Source: Rubrobacter sp. (GTDB taxonomy: Bacteria > Actinomycetota > Rubrobacteria > Rubrobacterales > Rubrobacteraceae). From it: a stretch of 12,234 nt of DNA. This document shows, piece by piece, positions 1-7,092 of the stretch. The notes under the pieces were generated by a model that saw only the letters and a program-made list of their open reading frames with translations, was not told the origin of the DNA and ran no database searches. The stretch lies in assembly GCA_013815575.1 (NCBI GenBank), contig JACDFX010000013.1, positions 1 through 12,234 of the forward strand. The letters run 5' to 3'. A program made the position numbers and the translations under genes. The first letter of the stretch is position 1. Each line of letters begins with the position of its first letter.

Positions 1-261
1 GTCCTGCAAGAAGGCATCGAGCTCGACGACGACCTCAAGAAAAAGATAAACAGGAGCATCCGCGGGCGGACCTCCCCGCGCCACGTCCCGAACGAGATCT
101 TCGCCGTCCCCGACCTCCCAAAGACCCTCAACGGCAAGAAGCTCGAAGTCCCGGTAAAGAAGATCCTCTCCGGCACCCCGCCAGACGAGGCCGCCAGCCG
201 CGACTCTCTAAGCAACCCCGAATCCCTCGACCGCTTCGCGGAGCTTGCGCGCCGGATCTGA
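1..261 (+). CDS. Acetoacetyl-CoA synthetase, C-terminal end (5' truncated)
   Basis: The frame is open from the first base and ends at TGA 259-261, giving the last 86 residues of a larger protein. The string TSPRHVPNEIFAVPDLPKT followed by LNGKKLEVPVKK is the hallmark C-terminal lid of acetoacetyl-CoA synthetases. These are ANL-superfamily enzymes that activate acetoacetate to acetoacetyl-CoA using ATP. The lysine after LNG lies where acetyl-CoA synthetases carry their catalytic, acetylatable lysine. The main adenylation domain lies outside the window. A transporter and a crotonase-family gene follow on the same strand, which fits a small-acid or ketone-body utilisation neighbourhood, but that grouping is inferred from position only. 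Assignment as an ANL C-terminus is firm; the acetoacetate preference rests on the SPRHVP and KKLEVPVKK pattern. Confidence 0.88.
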   Translation, partial: VLQEGIELDDDLKKKINRSIRGRTSPRHVPNEIFAVPDLPKTLNGKKLEVPVKKILSGTPPDEAASRDSLSNPESLDRFAELARRI

Positions 262-280
262 GGCGCCGTCAGGTTGCACC

Positions 281-369
281 GTTTGACTCAAGATGCGGGC
301 TGCATTAGGCTGCATTACAGGTTATCTGGGGAAAGGAACCTTTTATAGCTCGGGATACGCGGTACGCGT
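281..369 (+). promoter_or_regulatory. Putative promoter/operator region upstream of the MHS transporter
   Basis: The 162-bp gap before the transporter contains a TTGACT box (283-288), a direct repeat of CTGCATTA (300-307 and 310-317, ten bases apart, one helical turn), a TATAGC box (344-349) and a small dyad ACGCG-GTA-CGCGT (357-369). No single pair of boxes has ideal -35/-10 spacing, so the exact promoter is uncertain. The local drop in GC and the repeats suggest that transcription starts and may be controlled here. No regulator can be named. Confidence 0.3.
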
Positions 370-423
370 GCGGGACCTTGCCGGTCTAATACGAGTTTGG
401 GACAGGGGTGATGGGAGGCATGT

Positions 424-1827
424 ATGGCTAACGCGGGCGCGGTAAATCAGGAGGCGCCGGAGAGATCCATCCTAAAGGTGGCGATGACGGCGCTGGCAGG
501 GTCCAGCATCGAGTGGTACGACTTCTTTATCTACGGGACGGCGGCGGCGCTCGTCTTCCCGGGGCTCTTCTTCCCCGGCTTCGGGGACACGGCCGCGACC
601 ATCCTGTCGTACTCGACCTTCGCCGTCGCTTTCGTGGGGAGGCCGGTGGGCGGGCTCATCTTCGGGCACTTCGGGGACAAGTACGGGCGCAAGAGGGCGC
701 TGGTTACGGCCCTGGTCCTGATGGGCATAGGCACGACGGCCATAGGGCTCATGCCGGGCTACGCGACCATCGGCATCGCGGCGCCCATCTTGCTCGTCAC
801 GCTGCGCTTCTTGCAGGGCGTTTGCATCGGCGGCCAGTGGGGCGGCGCGGTTCTTCTGGCGACGGAGAGCGCCCCGGCCGAGAAGCGCGGCTTCTACGGC
901 AGCTTCGCCCAGATGGGCGTGCCGGTGGCCGTCCTGATCTCCAACATCATCTTCCTCGTCATAGCCGCCACCCTCGGCGATGGGGCGTTGGTCGCGTGGG
1001 CCTGGCGGATACCGTTCCTCCTGAGCGTGCTGCTCGTCGGACTCGGCCTCTACATCCAGCTCAAGCTGGAGGACACGCCGGCCTTCAGGCACCTGCAGGA
1101 GTACCGCGAGCAGCACCAGTCCGAGGAGGAGCGGCGCGAGGCCGAGGAGGCCGCGGGCTCCCCGGTGTGGGAGGTCCTTAGGACCTACCCCAAGGAGATA
1201 GCGCTCGCCGCCGGGGCGTTTATCGCCATCAACGCCAACTTCTACCTTCTCATAACCTACATCCTCGACTACGCAACAGCAGAGGTCGGGCTGCCGCAGT
1301 CAACGGTGCTTACCGCCGTCCTGATCTCCTCGGTTGCCGGGCTCATGGCCATAGCGGGCTTCGCGGCCCTCTCCGACCTGATAGGACGCCGCATACCCTA
1401 CATGGCCGGGGCCGTCCTGCTCGGCCTGTGGGGGCTCTTCGCCTTCTGGCCGCTCGTGGACAGCGGCAGCCCCGGCGCGCTGGTCCTCGCGCTCGTCCTC
1501 GGGCAGGTCTTTCTGAGCATGATGTACGGGCCGCAGGCGGCGTTCTACTCGGAGATCTTCACGACCAAGGTCCGTTACTCCGGGGCCTCGATGGGGTACC
1601 AGATCGGCTCGGTCTTCGGCGGCGCCCTCGCCCCGATCATCGCGACCGCCCTGCTGGCCGCCACCGGCACCTCCTTCGCCGTCGGCGTCTACATGGCGGT
1701 GGTCTGCGCCATTACCGGCGTCTGCGCCTTCCTTCTCTCAGAGACCTACGGCAACGATATGGACGAGACGAGGGAAACCTCCCCAGGCCGGGCCGCCTCC
1801 ACCGGGATGCAGGAGCCGACGACGTAA
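424..1827 (+). CDS. MFS transporter, metabolite:H+ symporter (MHS) family
   Basis: This 467-residue protein is a full-length major facilitator transporter with about 12 hydrophobic segments. The N-terminal GSSIEWYDFFIYGTAAAL (residues 26-43) is typical of the metabolite:H+ symporter subfamily, which includes ProP, KgtP and ShiA. Motif A follows in the loop between helices 2 and 3 (GHFGDKYGRK, 81-90), and a related SDLIGRR lies in the second half. A charged cytoplasmic loop rich in Glu and Arg (about 225-245) joins the two halves. ATG 424 has GGAGG at 414-418; the ATG at 420 opens only a three-codon frame and is ignored. The family moves carboxylates, betaines or similar small metabolites with protons. 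The substrate cannot be read from sequence. The upstream acetoacetyl-CoA synthetase makes an organic acid plausible but unproven. Confidence 0.9.
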   Translation: MANAGAVNQEAPERSILKVAMTALAGSSIEWYDFFIYGTAAALVFPGLFFPGFGDTAATILSYSTFAVAFVGRPVGGLIFGHFGDKYGRKRALVTALVLMGIGTTAIGLMPGYATIGIAAPILLVTLRFLQGVCIGGQWGGAVLLATESAPAEKRGFYGSFAQMGVPVAVLISNIIFLVIAATLGDGALVAWAWRIPFLLSVLLVGLGLYIQLKLEDTPAFRHLQEYREQHQSEEERREAEEAAGSPVWEVLRTYPKEIALAAGAFIAINANFYLLITYILDYATAEVGLPQSTVLTAVLISSVAGLMAIAGFAALSDLIGRRIPYMAGAVLLGLWGLFAFWPLVDSGSPGALVLALVLGQVFLSMMYGPQAAFYSEIFTTKVRYSGASMGYQIGSVFGGALAPIIATALLAATGTSFAVGVYMAVVCAITGVCAFLLSETYGNDMDETRETSPGRAASTGMQEPTT

Positions 1828-1849
1828 CCACTCCACAAACGCCGCAACC

Positions 1850-1887
1850 GAGATGCCTCCCGCCGCTGTCAGGGTGGGGGGCATCTC
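1850..1887 (+). terminator. Strong intergenic hairpin (terminator-like or attenuator-like)
   Basis: GAGATGCCTCCC (1850-1861) pairs with GGGGGGCATCTC (1876-1887) over 12 base pairs, with one G-T wobble and a 14-base loop. It fills the gap between the transporter stop and the ribosome-binding site of the next gene (GAGGAG, ending about 8 bases before TTG 1909). No T-run follows, so it is not a classic intrinsic terminator. It could instead limit read-through, protect the 3' end of the transporter mRNA or shape the leader of the downstream gene. Confidence 0.55.
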
Positions 1888-1908
1888 TCGCGACAGAGGA
1901 GCATAACC

Positions 1909-2694
1909 TTGTACGAGACCATCCTCTTCGAGAAGGCGGACGGCGTCGCCAACGTCGCCCTGAATCGCCCGAAGAAGCTCAACGCCTTCGACGCCACGAT
2001 GCACGAGGAGCTGTACGCCGCCCTCGACGCCGCCGCGGACGACGACGAAGTACGCTGCGTCGTGTTGCGGGGGGAGGGGCGCGGTTTCTCCGCCGGTGCT
2101 GACCTCGCCCAGATCATCGAGGGCGCCGACGGCGACCCGGACCTCGGCGAGTACCTGCGCAACACCTACAGCCGCCTGGTGAAGCGGATGGTCTCGATGG
2201 AGAAGCCCATCGTTGCCTCGCTGCACGGGCCGGTCTACGGGGCGGGCGTTGGGATCTCGCTCGCCTGCGACCTCCGCATAGCCGCCGAGAGCGCAAAGTT
2301 CTCCGTCGCCTTCATCAAGATCGGCCTGATGCCAGACGCCGGGGTCTCGTTCTTCCTGCCCCGCGTCGTCGGCCTCGGCCGCGCCCTCGAGATGAGCATG
2401 CTCGGCGACCCCGTCGAGGCCGACGAGGCCCTTCGCATAGGCCTCGTTAACAAGGTAGTCCCCGACGAGAAGTTGGCCGAAGAGACCGTCGCCCTGGCGT
2501 CGCGCCTCGCCGCAATGCCGATGGCCGCCCTCGGTAGGACGAAGCAGGCCCTCTACGCGAGCTTCGAGGAGGATCTGGAAGCGGTCCTCGAGCGCGAGGC
2601 AGAGGGCCAGACCTTCTGCGGGTACACCGCCGACCACAAGGAGGGCGTCAAGGCGTTCTTCGAGAAGCGGGAGGCGCGGTTCACGGGGCGTTAG
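1909..2694 (+). CDS. Enoyl-CoA hydratase/isomerase family protein, PaaG-like
   Basis: This 261-residue protein is a full-length crotonase-fold enzyme. It shows the oxyanion-hole segment GFSAGADL (59-66), the second CoA-site segment HGPVYGAGVGIS (106-117), and the late conserved A(L)RIGLVNKVV stretch. By hand alignment to rat enoyl-CoA hydratase, the two catalytic glutamates are replaced by Gly115 and Phe135. An aspartate is present at 143 in IGLMPDAG, where PaaG-type isomerases carry their catalytic acid. This favours double-bond or ring isomerisation of an acyl-CoA over hydration. The start is TTG 1909, supported by AGAGGAG at 1895-1901. The CoA-thioester role fits the acetoacetyl-CoA synthetase upstream. 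The exact substrate is unknown, and ordinary hydratase annotation is the main alternative. Confidence 0.88.
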   Translation: MYETILFEKADGVANVALNRPKKLNAFDATMHEELYAALDAAADDDEVRCVVLRGEGRGFSAGADLAQIIEGADGDPDLGEYLRNTYSRLVKRMVSMEKPIVASLHGPVYGAGVGISLACDLRIAAESAKFSVAFIKIGLMPDAGVSFFLPRVVGLGRALEMSMLGDPVEADEALRIGLVNKVVPDEKLAEETVALASRLAAMPMAALGRTKQALYASFEEDLEAVLEREAEGQTFCGYTADHKEGVKAFFEKREARFTGR

Positions 2695-2727
2695 CTCTCA
2701 CCACGACGGCGAGACACTCGAGGCATG

Positions 2728-2747
2728 AGACGCCCTCCGCGGCGTCT
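2728..2747 (+). terminator. Possible terminator hairpin after the enoyl-CoA hydratase gene
   Basis: AGACGCC (2728-2734) and GGCGTCT (2741-2747) form a perfect 7-bp GC-rich stem with a six-base loop, followed by ATTCT but no true T-run. It lies 33 bases after the crotonase stop and just before the putative hsdM promoter, so it would separate the metabolic genes from the restriction locus. Efficiency cannot be judged. Confidence 0.4.
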
Positions 2748-2764
2748 ATTCTGAGCGGTTCGGC

Positions 2765-2773
2765 TGCTATCAT
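2765..2773 (+). promoter_or_regulatory. Putative extended -10 promoter for the hsd operon
   Basis: TGCTATCAT at 2765-2773 matches an extended -10 element (TGn plus TATCAT, five of six against TATAAT). No good -35 box lies at the right distance, which is normal for extended -10 promoters. Transcription would begin near 2780, leaving a leader of about 45 bases before the preferred hsdM start at 2827. Confidence 0.4.
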
Positions 2774-2826
2774 GCGGGGGTCCGGGCTTGGAGACGTGCC
2801 CGTCCGTTTTCGAGGGTGGAGGCTCA

Positions 2827-4894
2827 GTGAGGGAAGATCTTACAGATCGGCCGTCCGGCGCGGTCGACGTGACTGTCACGGGTCCGGCGGTGCGTGGGGA
2901 GGTCAGGAACCATGCGGACTTTATCTGGTCCGTGGCGGACCTTTTGCGCGGGGACTACAAGAGGAGCGAGTACGGGAAGGTGATCCTACCGCTCACCGTC
3001 CTTCGCAGGCTCGACGGGGTGCTCGAACCGACGAAGGAGCGGGTCCTCGAAAGACAGCGCAGCCTGCCAAAGAGGCTCGACCCCATCCTGAACCGCATCA
3101 CCGGCGTGCAGTTCAACAACACCTCAGATCTCGATTTGCGCTGGGTGCTCGACGACCCGCCCAACGTCGCCGACGGGCTGCTTGCCTACGTCGCCGGGTT
3201 CTCGGATAACGTCCGCGAGGTCTTCGAAAGGTTCGACCTCGACGTCCAGATAGCCCGCCTAGACGCGGCGAACCTCCTCTACCTGGTGCTCGGCCGGTTC
3301 GCCGACATCGACCTCGGGCCCGAGAACGTCTCCAACACAGAGATGGGCTATATCTACGAGGAGCTGATCCGGAAGTTCTCCGAGCTCTCCAACGAGACCG
3401 CCGGCGAGCACTTTACCCCGCGCGAGGTGGTCGAGCTGATGGTGAACCTGCTGTTTATCGAGGACGACGACCTGCTGCGAAAGCCCGGCACGGTCAAGAA
3501 GATGCTCGACCCGGCCTGCGGCACAGGCGGGATGCTCTCCGTCTCCGAGCAGTACCTCAACGAGCAAAACCCCCCAGGCGCGGCTTGAGGTCTACGGCCA
3601 GGAGCTAAACTCGGAGACCTACGCCGTCTGCCTCTCCGACATGATGCTCAAGGACCCCGAGCACCGGGCTCGCATCGCCCACGGCAACTCCTTCTCCACG
3701 GACGGGCACGCGGGGGAGCGCTTCGACTACCTGCTCGCCAACCCGCCCTTCGGCGTCGAGTGGAAAAAGGTCCGCGACGAGGTCGAGAAGGAGTCGAAGA
3801 CGCTCGGGTTCGCCGGAAGGTTCGGGGCGGGGCTGCCGCGCATCAACGACGGCTCCTTCCTGTTCCTGCAGCACATGATCCACAAGATGAAACCCGTGGA
3901 GGAGGGCGAATCGCGCGTCGCCATCGTCTTCAACGGCTCGCCGCTCTTTACCGGGGCCGCGGGCTCGGGGGAGTCCGAGATCCGGCGTTGGATCCTCGAG
4001 AACGACTGGCTCGAAGCCGTCGTAGCCCTCCCAGACCAGCTCTTCTACAACACCGGCATCTCGACCTATTTCTGGATCGTCACCAACCGCAAGGCCCCGG
4101 AACGCCGCGGCAAAGTCCAGCTAGTCGATGCCCGCGCCTCCTGGGAGAAGATGCGAAAATCCCTGGGCGAGAAGCGCAAGCGCATCAGCGACGACGGGCT
4201 GGCGGAGATCGTGCGCCTCTACGGAGACTTCGAGGATAACGAGCATGTCAAGATCCTCCCCAACGAGTCCTTTGGCGCGATGCGCGTTACCGTCGAACGC
4301 CCCCTCCGCCTGCGATGGGAGATCACCGACGAAACGCTGGCCACCCTCACCGCCGAACGCAAGCTCTCGAAGCTAAACGACGAAACGCGCGACGAGCTCG
4401 TCTCCGCCCTCGGTGAATACACCGGCCTCTCCGGCACCGACCGCGAGGCGCTGGCCGTCAAGCTCTCCCCGGTCTTCGCCCGCTTCGTCCTCACCCGCGC
4501 CCAGGAGACCGCCGTCTGGGATGCTCTCGCCGTTCGCGACCCCGAAGCGCCGGCCATCACCGACCGCAGGGGAGACCCGCTGCCCGACCCCGAGATGCGC
4601 GACCACGAGAACGTCCCGCTCCCCGAGGGCGCGGTCGTCTACGAGGCCGACCCGACCGCGCGGCTTGAGTCCGCCGAGTACCGCGCCGCTGTCCGGGATC
4701 ACATGGAAAAAGAGGTCCTGCCCTACGTCCCCGGTGCCTGGGTGGACCACGACAAGACGAAGGTTGGGTACGAGATCCCGCTGACCAGGCACTTCTACGT
4801 CTACAAACCCCCGCGCCCCCTGGAGGAGATAGACGCCGAGATCAAAGGCTTGGAGAAAGAAATACAGGATCTGCTCGCCGAGGTGACGAAGTAA
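2827..4894 (+). CDS. hsdM: Type I restriction-modification DNA methyltransferase subunit M (HsdM), frameshifted
   Basis: HsdM transfers a methyl group from SAM to adenine in the type I target. The N-terminal HsdM domain is clear (NHADFIWSVADLL, 28-40; KVILPLTVLRRLD, 51-63). The SAM motif DPACGTGG lies at 228-235, and the catalytic NPPF at about 305-308 after joining frames. The C-terminus has the family's HFYVYKPPRPLEEIDAEI ending. Reading breaks at a C6 run (3570-3575): the first frame stops at TGA 3586-3588. The protein resumes, as RLEVYGQELNSETYAV, in the frame that later contains ATG 3641 and ends at 4894. Removing one C joins both parts into about 688 residues, a normal length. GTG 2827 is preferred because GGTGGAGG (2815-2822) sits four bases upstream; TTG 2788 is the longer alternative. 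As written, neither half is a complete methylase. Confidence 0.9.
3570..3575 (+). other. Frameshift site in hsdM: C6 homopolymer
   Basis: AAAACCCCCC (3566-3575) is the switch point between the two hsdM frames. The zero frame reads AAC CCC CCA GGC and stops three codons later; skipping one C gives AAC CCC CAG GCG CGG, that is N-P-Q-A-R, which continues into conserved HsdM sequence. Possible causes are sequencing error, a real inactivating insertion, slippage or ribosomal +1 shifting at CCC-C. Confidence 0.85.
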
Positions 4895-6141
4895 GCCTGC
4901 TGCACACAAGCTGGCCGACCGTCCCCCTAGGTCGGGTTGTCGAACTCAACGCTAGAACGCTGCCCGAAACTACCGATCCCGACTTTGAGTTTCGGTACTT
5001 GGACATCGGTTCTGTCGGACGCGGAGCCCTGGTCGAAGAGCCACAGTCGCTGACATTCGAGAGTTCGCCTTCGCGGGCGCGACGCGTTCTCCGTCCCGGA
5101 GACACCATCGTTTCAACGGTACGCACATATTTGCGGGCAGTAATGCGTATCCCGGACGATGCGACCAATCTCGTAGGATCTACGGGCTTCGCTGTGCTCA
5201 CCGCGCGACCGCAAGTGGACTCACGATTTCTGAGTTGGTTCGCTCAGTCAGACCCGTTTATCGAGGAAGTTGTGGCGCATTCTGTCGGAGTGAGCTATCC
5301 GGCCATCAGTCCGTCCGATCTGGCTCGGCTTCCCGTACCTACACTGGATCTTCCCGCCCAGCGAGCCATTGCCGAATTCCTCGACGCCGAAACCGCCCGC
5401 ATCGACGCCCTCATCGCCAAGAAGTGTAAGCTAGTCCAGCTGCTAGAAACACGTTTCCAGCGCGAGATAGATCATGTAATGGATAGTTTCGACTCTTCTG
5501 AAGCCGCCTTGGGTCGTTTCGTGCTCGAACTTGGTCAAGGCTCCAGTTTGCAAGCAGGTAGTCGGCCAGCCGATGGCGAAGAATGGGGCGTGCTCAAGTT
5601 GAGCGCTGTGAAGTTCGGACGCTACGATCCACGAGAGAATAAAGTCTTGGCGAAACAGCCCGAAGAGCTTCCGATGGTTCCGCAAGTTGGCGACTTGCTC
5701 GTCACACGCTCGAACACGCCGGCCTACGTTGGCGATGTAGCGGCGGTCGTCCACACAACGGCCCGGAATATGCTCCCCGATCTTATCTATCGCCTCCGGC
5801 TAGATAGTGCCCGCATGTCCGCAGAGTTCGTATCATACACGCTGCCCACGTCGCGCAGTCGGCATAGAATTTCGGCCCTTGCGAGAGGAAGCTCTCAATC
5901 AATGGTCAAGCTACGAGGCGAAGACATCCGGTCATTGCCTGTGCCCGTCGTGACTCCCAGTGTCCAAGAGCGAACAGTGGCTTCACTTGAGCGTCGCAGA
6001 CGACAGAAGTCTGAGATATCCAGCAAACTTGACCAGCAGATCGCCCTTCTCGTCGAACACCGCCAAGCGCTTATCACCGCGGCGGTGACGGGGGAGATCG
6101 GGGTGCCGGAAGTTGCGGTGTTGCATGGCTTGGGCCGGTGA
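4891..6141 (+). CDS. hsdS: Type I restriction-modification specificity subunit S (HsdS), start codon unclear
   Basis: HsdS recognises the bipartite DNA target and bridges the HsdM and HsdR subunits. From 4891 the frame gives about 416 residues in the usual two-repeat layout: target-recognition domain 1 (about 1-140), conserved helix (about 142-196, with LARLPVPTLDLPAQRAIAEF), domain 2 (about 205-345), and a second helix (about 345-402, with LPVPVVTPSVQERTV and EHRQALITAAVTGEI). The first ATG/GTG/TTG in frame is TTG 4999, which would remove conserved TRD1 sequence (SWPTVPLGRVVELN). The expected GTGA overlap with the hsdM stop instead reads GTAA (4891-4894), five bases after GAGGTG. CTG 4897 or 4900 could serve instead. 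Third positions are visibly poorer in G and C than in hsdM and hsdR, especially in domain 2, as expected for exchanged recognition domains. Confidence 0.85.
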   Translation, partial: VSLLHTSWPTVPLGRVVELNARTLPETTDPDFEFRYLDIGSVGRGALVEEPQSLTFESSPSRARRVLRPGDTIVSTVRTYLRAVMRIPDDATNLVGSTGFAVLTARPQVDSRFLSWFAQSDPFIEEVVAHSVGVSYPAISPSDLARLPVPTLDLPAQRAIAEFLDAETARIDALIAKKCKLVQLLETRFQREIDHVMDSFDSSEAALGRFVLELGQGSSLQAGSRPADGEEWGVLKLSAVKFGRYDPRENKVLAKQPEELPMVPQVGDLLVTRSNTPAYVGDVAAVVHTTARNMLPDLIYRLRLDSARMSAEFVSYTLPTSRSRHRISALARGSSQSMVKLRGEDIRSLPVPVVTPSVQERTVASLERRRRQKSEISSKLDQQIALLVEHRQALITAAVTGEIGVPEVAVLHGLGR

Positions 6142-6638
6142 CCGATGGGATCATCATCGAGCTTTATGCAGATCCGAACCGTGAAGCGCACGAAGCCGAG
6201 ATACCGACGATCCGCAAACGTCTCACGGACGCCGGCTTTCTGGAGGAGATCCGTGTCCCGCCGTCATCGCGGGGTTTATCCGCGAGCGGTTACACGCTTG
6301 GCGGAAGAGAGAGTTCGCTCGTGCATCACCTCGTGCGCCGCATCGTTCTGGACGAGCAATGGACCGACGGCACGACGCCGGAGCAGTATCTGGCGGATTT
6401 GAGGGCCGCGGTCGAGGACGGCTCCGCCCGGTTCGGCGTGGGTAAGCCATCGGGCAACGATGCGCCCCTCGTGTACGTCTTCGCCGACAACCCCGTGCCG
6501 CACCGGCGCAGAGGACGACGAGCCGAACCTTCGATGTTCGTGTTATACGGCGTGGCGGACGGCGTTATAATCACGGGTCACATGGTAAGCGGCACGGACG
6601 CCGTGCGGAAGGCGGACGATTTCAGGTGGCTAAGGTAG
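6138..6638 (+). CDS. Conserved-looking protein of unknown function, translationally coupled to hsdS
   Basis: The product has 166 residues and I do not recognise its family. The start is GTG 6138, overlapping the hsdS stop as GTGA, so translation is probably coupled. The N-terminal half has a strand-like start (IIIELYADP) and a mixed helical part with VPPSSRGLSASGYTLGG. The C-terminal half contains a basic patch HRRRGRRAE, then two strand-like hydrophobic segments (SMFVLYGVADG, VIITGHMVSG), and ends DDFRWLR. There are no membrane segments or signal peptide. The gene overlaps the next one by 13 bases, so the two form a tight pair. A toxin, an antitoxin or an R-M accessory protein would each fit the position; none is shown by sequence. 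Confidence 0.75.
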   Translation: MTDGIIIELYADPNREAHEAEIPTIRKRLTDAGFLEEIRVPPSSRGLSASGYTLGGRESSLVHHLVRRIVLDEQWTDGTTPEQYLADLRAAVEDGSARFGVGKPSGNDAPLVYVFADNPVPHRRRGRRAEPSMFVLYGVADGVIITGHMVSGTDAVRKADDFRWLR

Positions 6639-6913
6639 GCAGCGCAACCCAGGAGAGGATCGACCTCCTCCTCGCGCAGGCTCTCGGCGCATACGAGGAG
6701 TTGCCGGAGGTGGTTCGTGAGATCCACGGCTGGGACGATGCGGAGCGTATGTCCTACGTCTACGATTGGTTCCTGTTGGAGCAAAGGGTCGAAGAGTTGG
6801 AGCGCAACAGCGCCAGGATGAACCCGAAACAAAGCAGACGCCTCGAAGACTTGCGTGCCGCCGTAAAGAGCCATCGTGACGAGGCCGAGTTCGTCAAATC
6901 GCTGGCTGCCTGA
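6626..6913 (+). CDS. Small helical protein of unknown function, paired with the preceding gene
   Basis: The product has 95 residues, is acidic and is predicted to be almost wholly helical. It has an amphipathic start (QERIDLLLAQALGAYEELPE) and a central stretch YDWFLLEQRVEELERN that could form a coiled coil. There are no cysteines, membrane segments or recognisable DNA-binding motif. GTG 6626 lies inside the end of the 166-residue gene, preceded by GGCGGA (6611-6616). The tight overlap suggests the two products work together, perhaps as a toxin and its neutraliser in toxin-first order, but this is only an inference from architecture and size. Confidence 0.7.
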   Translation: MAKVGSATQERIDLLLAQALGAYEELPEVVREIHGWDDAERMSYVYDWFLLEQRVEELERNSARMNPKQSRRLEDLRAAVKSHRDEAEFVKSLAA

Positions 6914-6988
6914 TCCGGCCAAAGAGGATGTTCGACGGCATCCACCGCCGCCGGGCCTTTCCCCCGCAAACGGAACCGATGCCCCACA

Positions 6989-7060
6989 GAACACCGGCAG
7001 ACGCTCATCACCGCGGCCATGACGGGGGAGATGGAGGTGCCGGGTGTAAGGGCTTCGTAG
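6989..7060 (+). pseudogene. Orphan remnant of an HsdS C-terminus
   Basis: This stretch reads EHRQTLITAAMTGEMEVPGVRAS and stops at TAG 7058-7060. It parallels the end of the intact HsdS (EHRQALITAAVTGEIGVPE). At DNA level 6989-7043 aligns without gaps to 6055-6109, with 47 of 55 bases identical by hand count. Upstream of 6989 the same frame no longer resembles HsdS, so only the last tip of the gene survives, with no start codon of its own. The remnant marks where an older or second hsdS copy once ended, next to the MazEF promoter. Confidence 0.8.
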
Positions 7061-7086
7061 ACGAGTGGTATAACCCTGGTTATACT
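7058..7086 (+). promoter_or_regulatory. Promoter and palindromic operator of the MazEF-type pair; likely leaderless transcript
   Basis: TAGACG (7058-7063) and TATACT (7081-7086) are spaced 17 bp. A perfect dyad GTATAACC-CT-GGTTATAC (7068-7085) covers the spacer and the -10 box. The ATG at 7093 begins seven bases after the -10 box, where transcription should start, so the mRNA is probably leaderless. Binding of the ribbon-helix-helix antitoxin or toxin-antitoxin complex to this dyad would block the promoter, the standard autoregulation of such modules. Confidence 0.65.
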
Positions 7087-7092
7087 AGAGCG

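Larger units (their letters stand above)
6055..7043 (+). repeat. Imperfect direct repeat of the hsdS 3' end flanking the unknown gene pair
   Basis: Copies at 6055-6109 and 6989-7043 are 55 bp each, about 85 percent identical without gaps, and 934 bp apart. They bracket the 166- and 95-residue genes. The divergence argues against a recent tandem duplication and for two different hsdS alleles meeting by recombination. Confidence 0.75.

Noticed and set aside
1738..2637. Minus-strand open frame (299 codons) opposite the enoyl-CoA hydratase-family gene
   Set aside because: It is antisense to a clear crotonase gene and runs across the intergenic hairpin; its composition is of shadow type with no family motif.
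2788..2826. TTG 2788 as the start of hsdM
   Set aside because: It would leave almost no leader after the extended -10 box and lacks a ribosome-binding site at proper spacing. GTG 2827 has GGTGGAGG just upstream.
3570..3575. Phase-variable homopolymer switch controlling hsdM
   Set aside because: A run of six Cs is short for phase variation, which normally uses longer tracts, and similar short G or C runs are common in this GC-rich sequence. Kept only as a minor possibility.
4373..4909. Minus-strand open frame (178 codons) opposite the 3' end of hsdM
   Set aside because: The plus strand holds conserved HsdM C-terminal sequence; the antisense product resembles nothing.
6928..7092. Longer N-terminus for the MazE-like antitoxin (134-residue version)
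   Set aside because: The extra 55 residues come from the orphan hsdS tail read in the wrong frame and from the promoter palindrome; the ribbon-helix-helix fold begins at ATG 7093.
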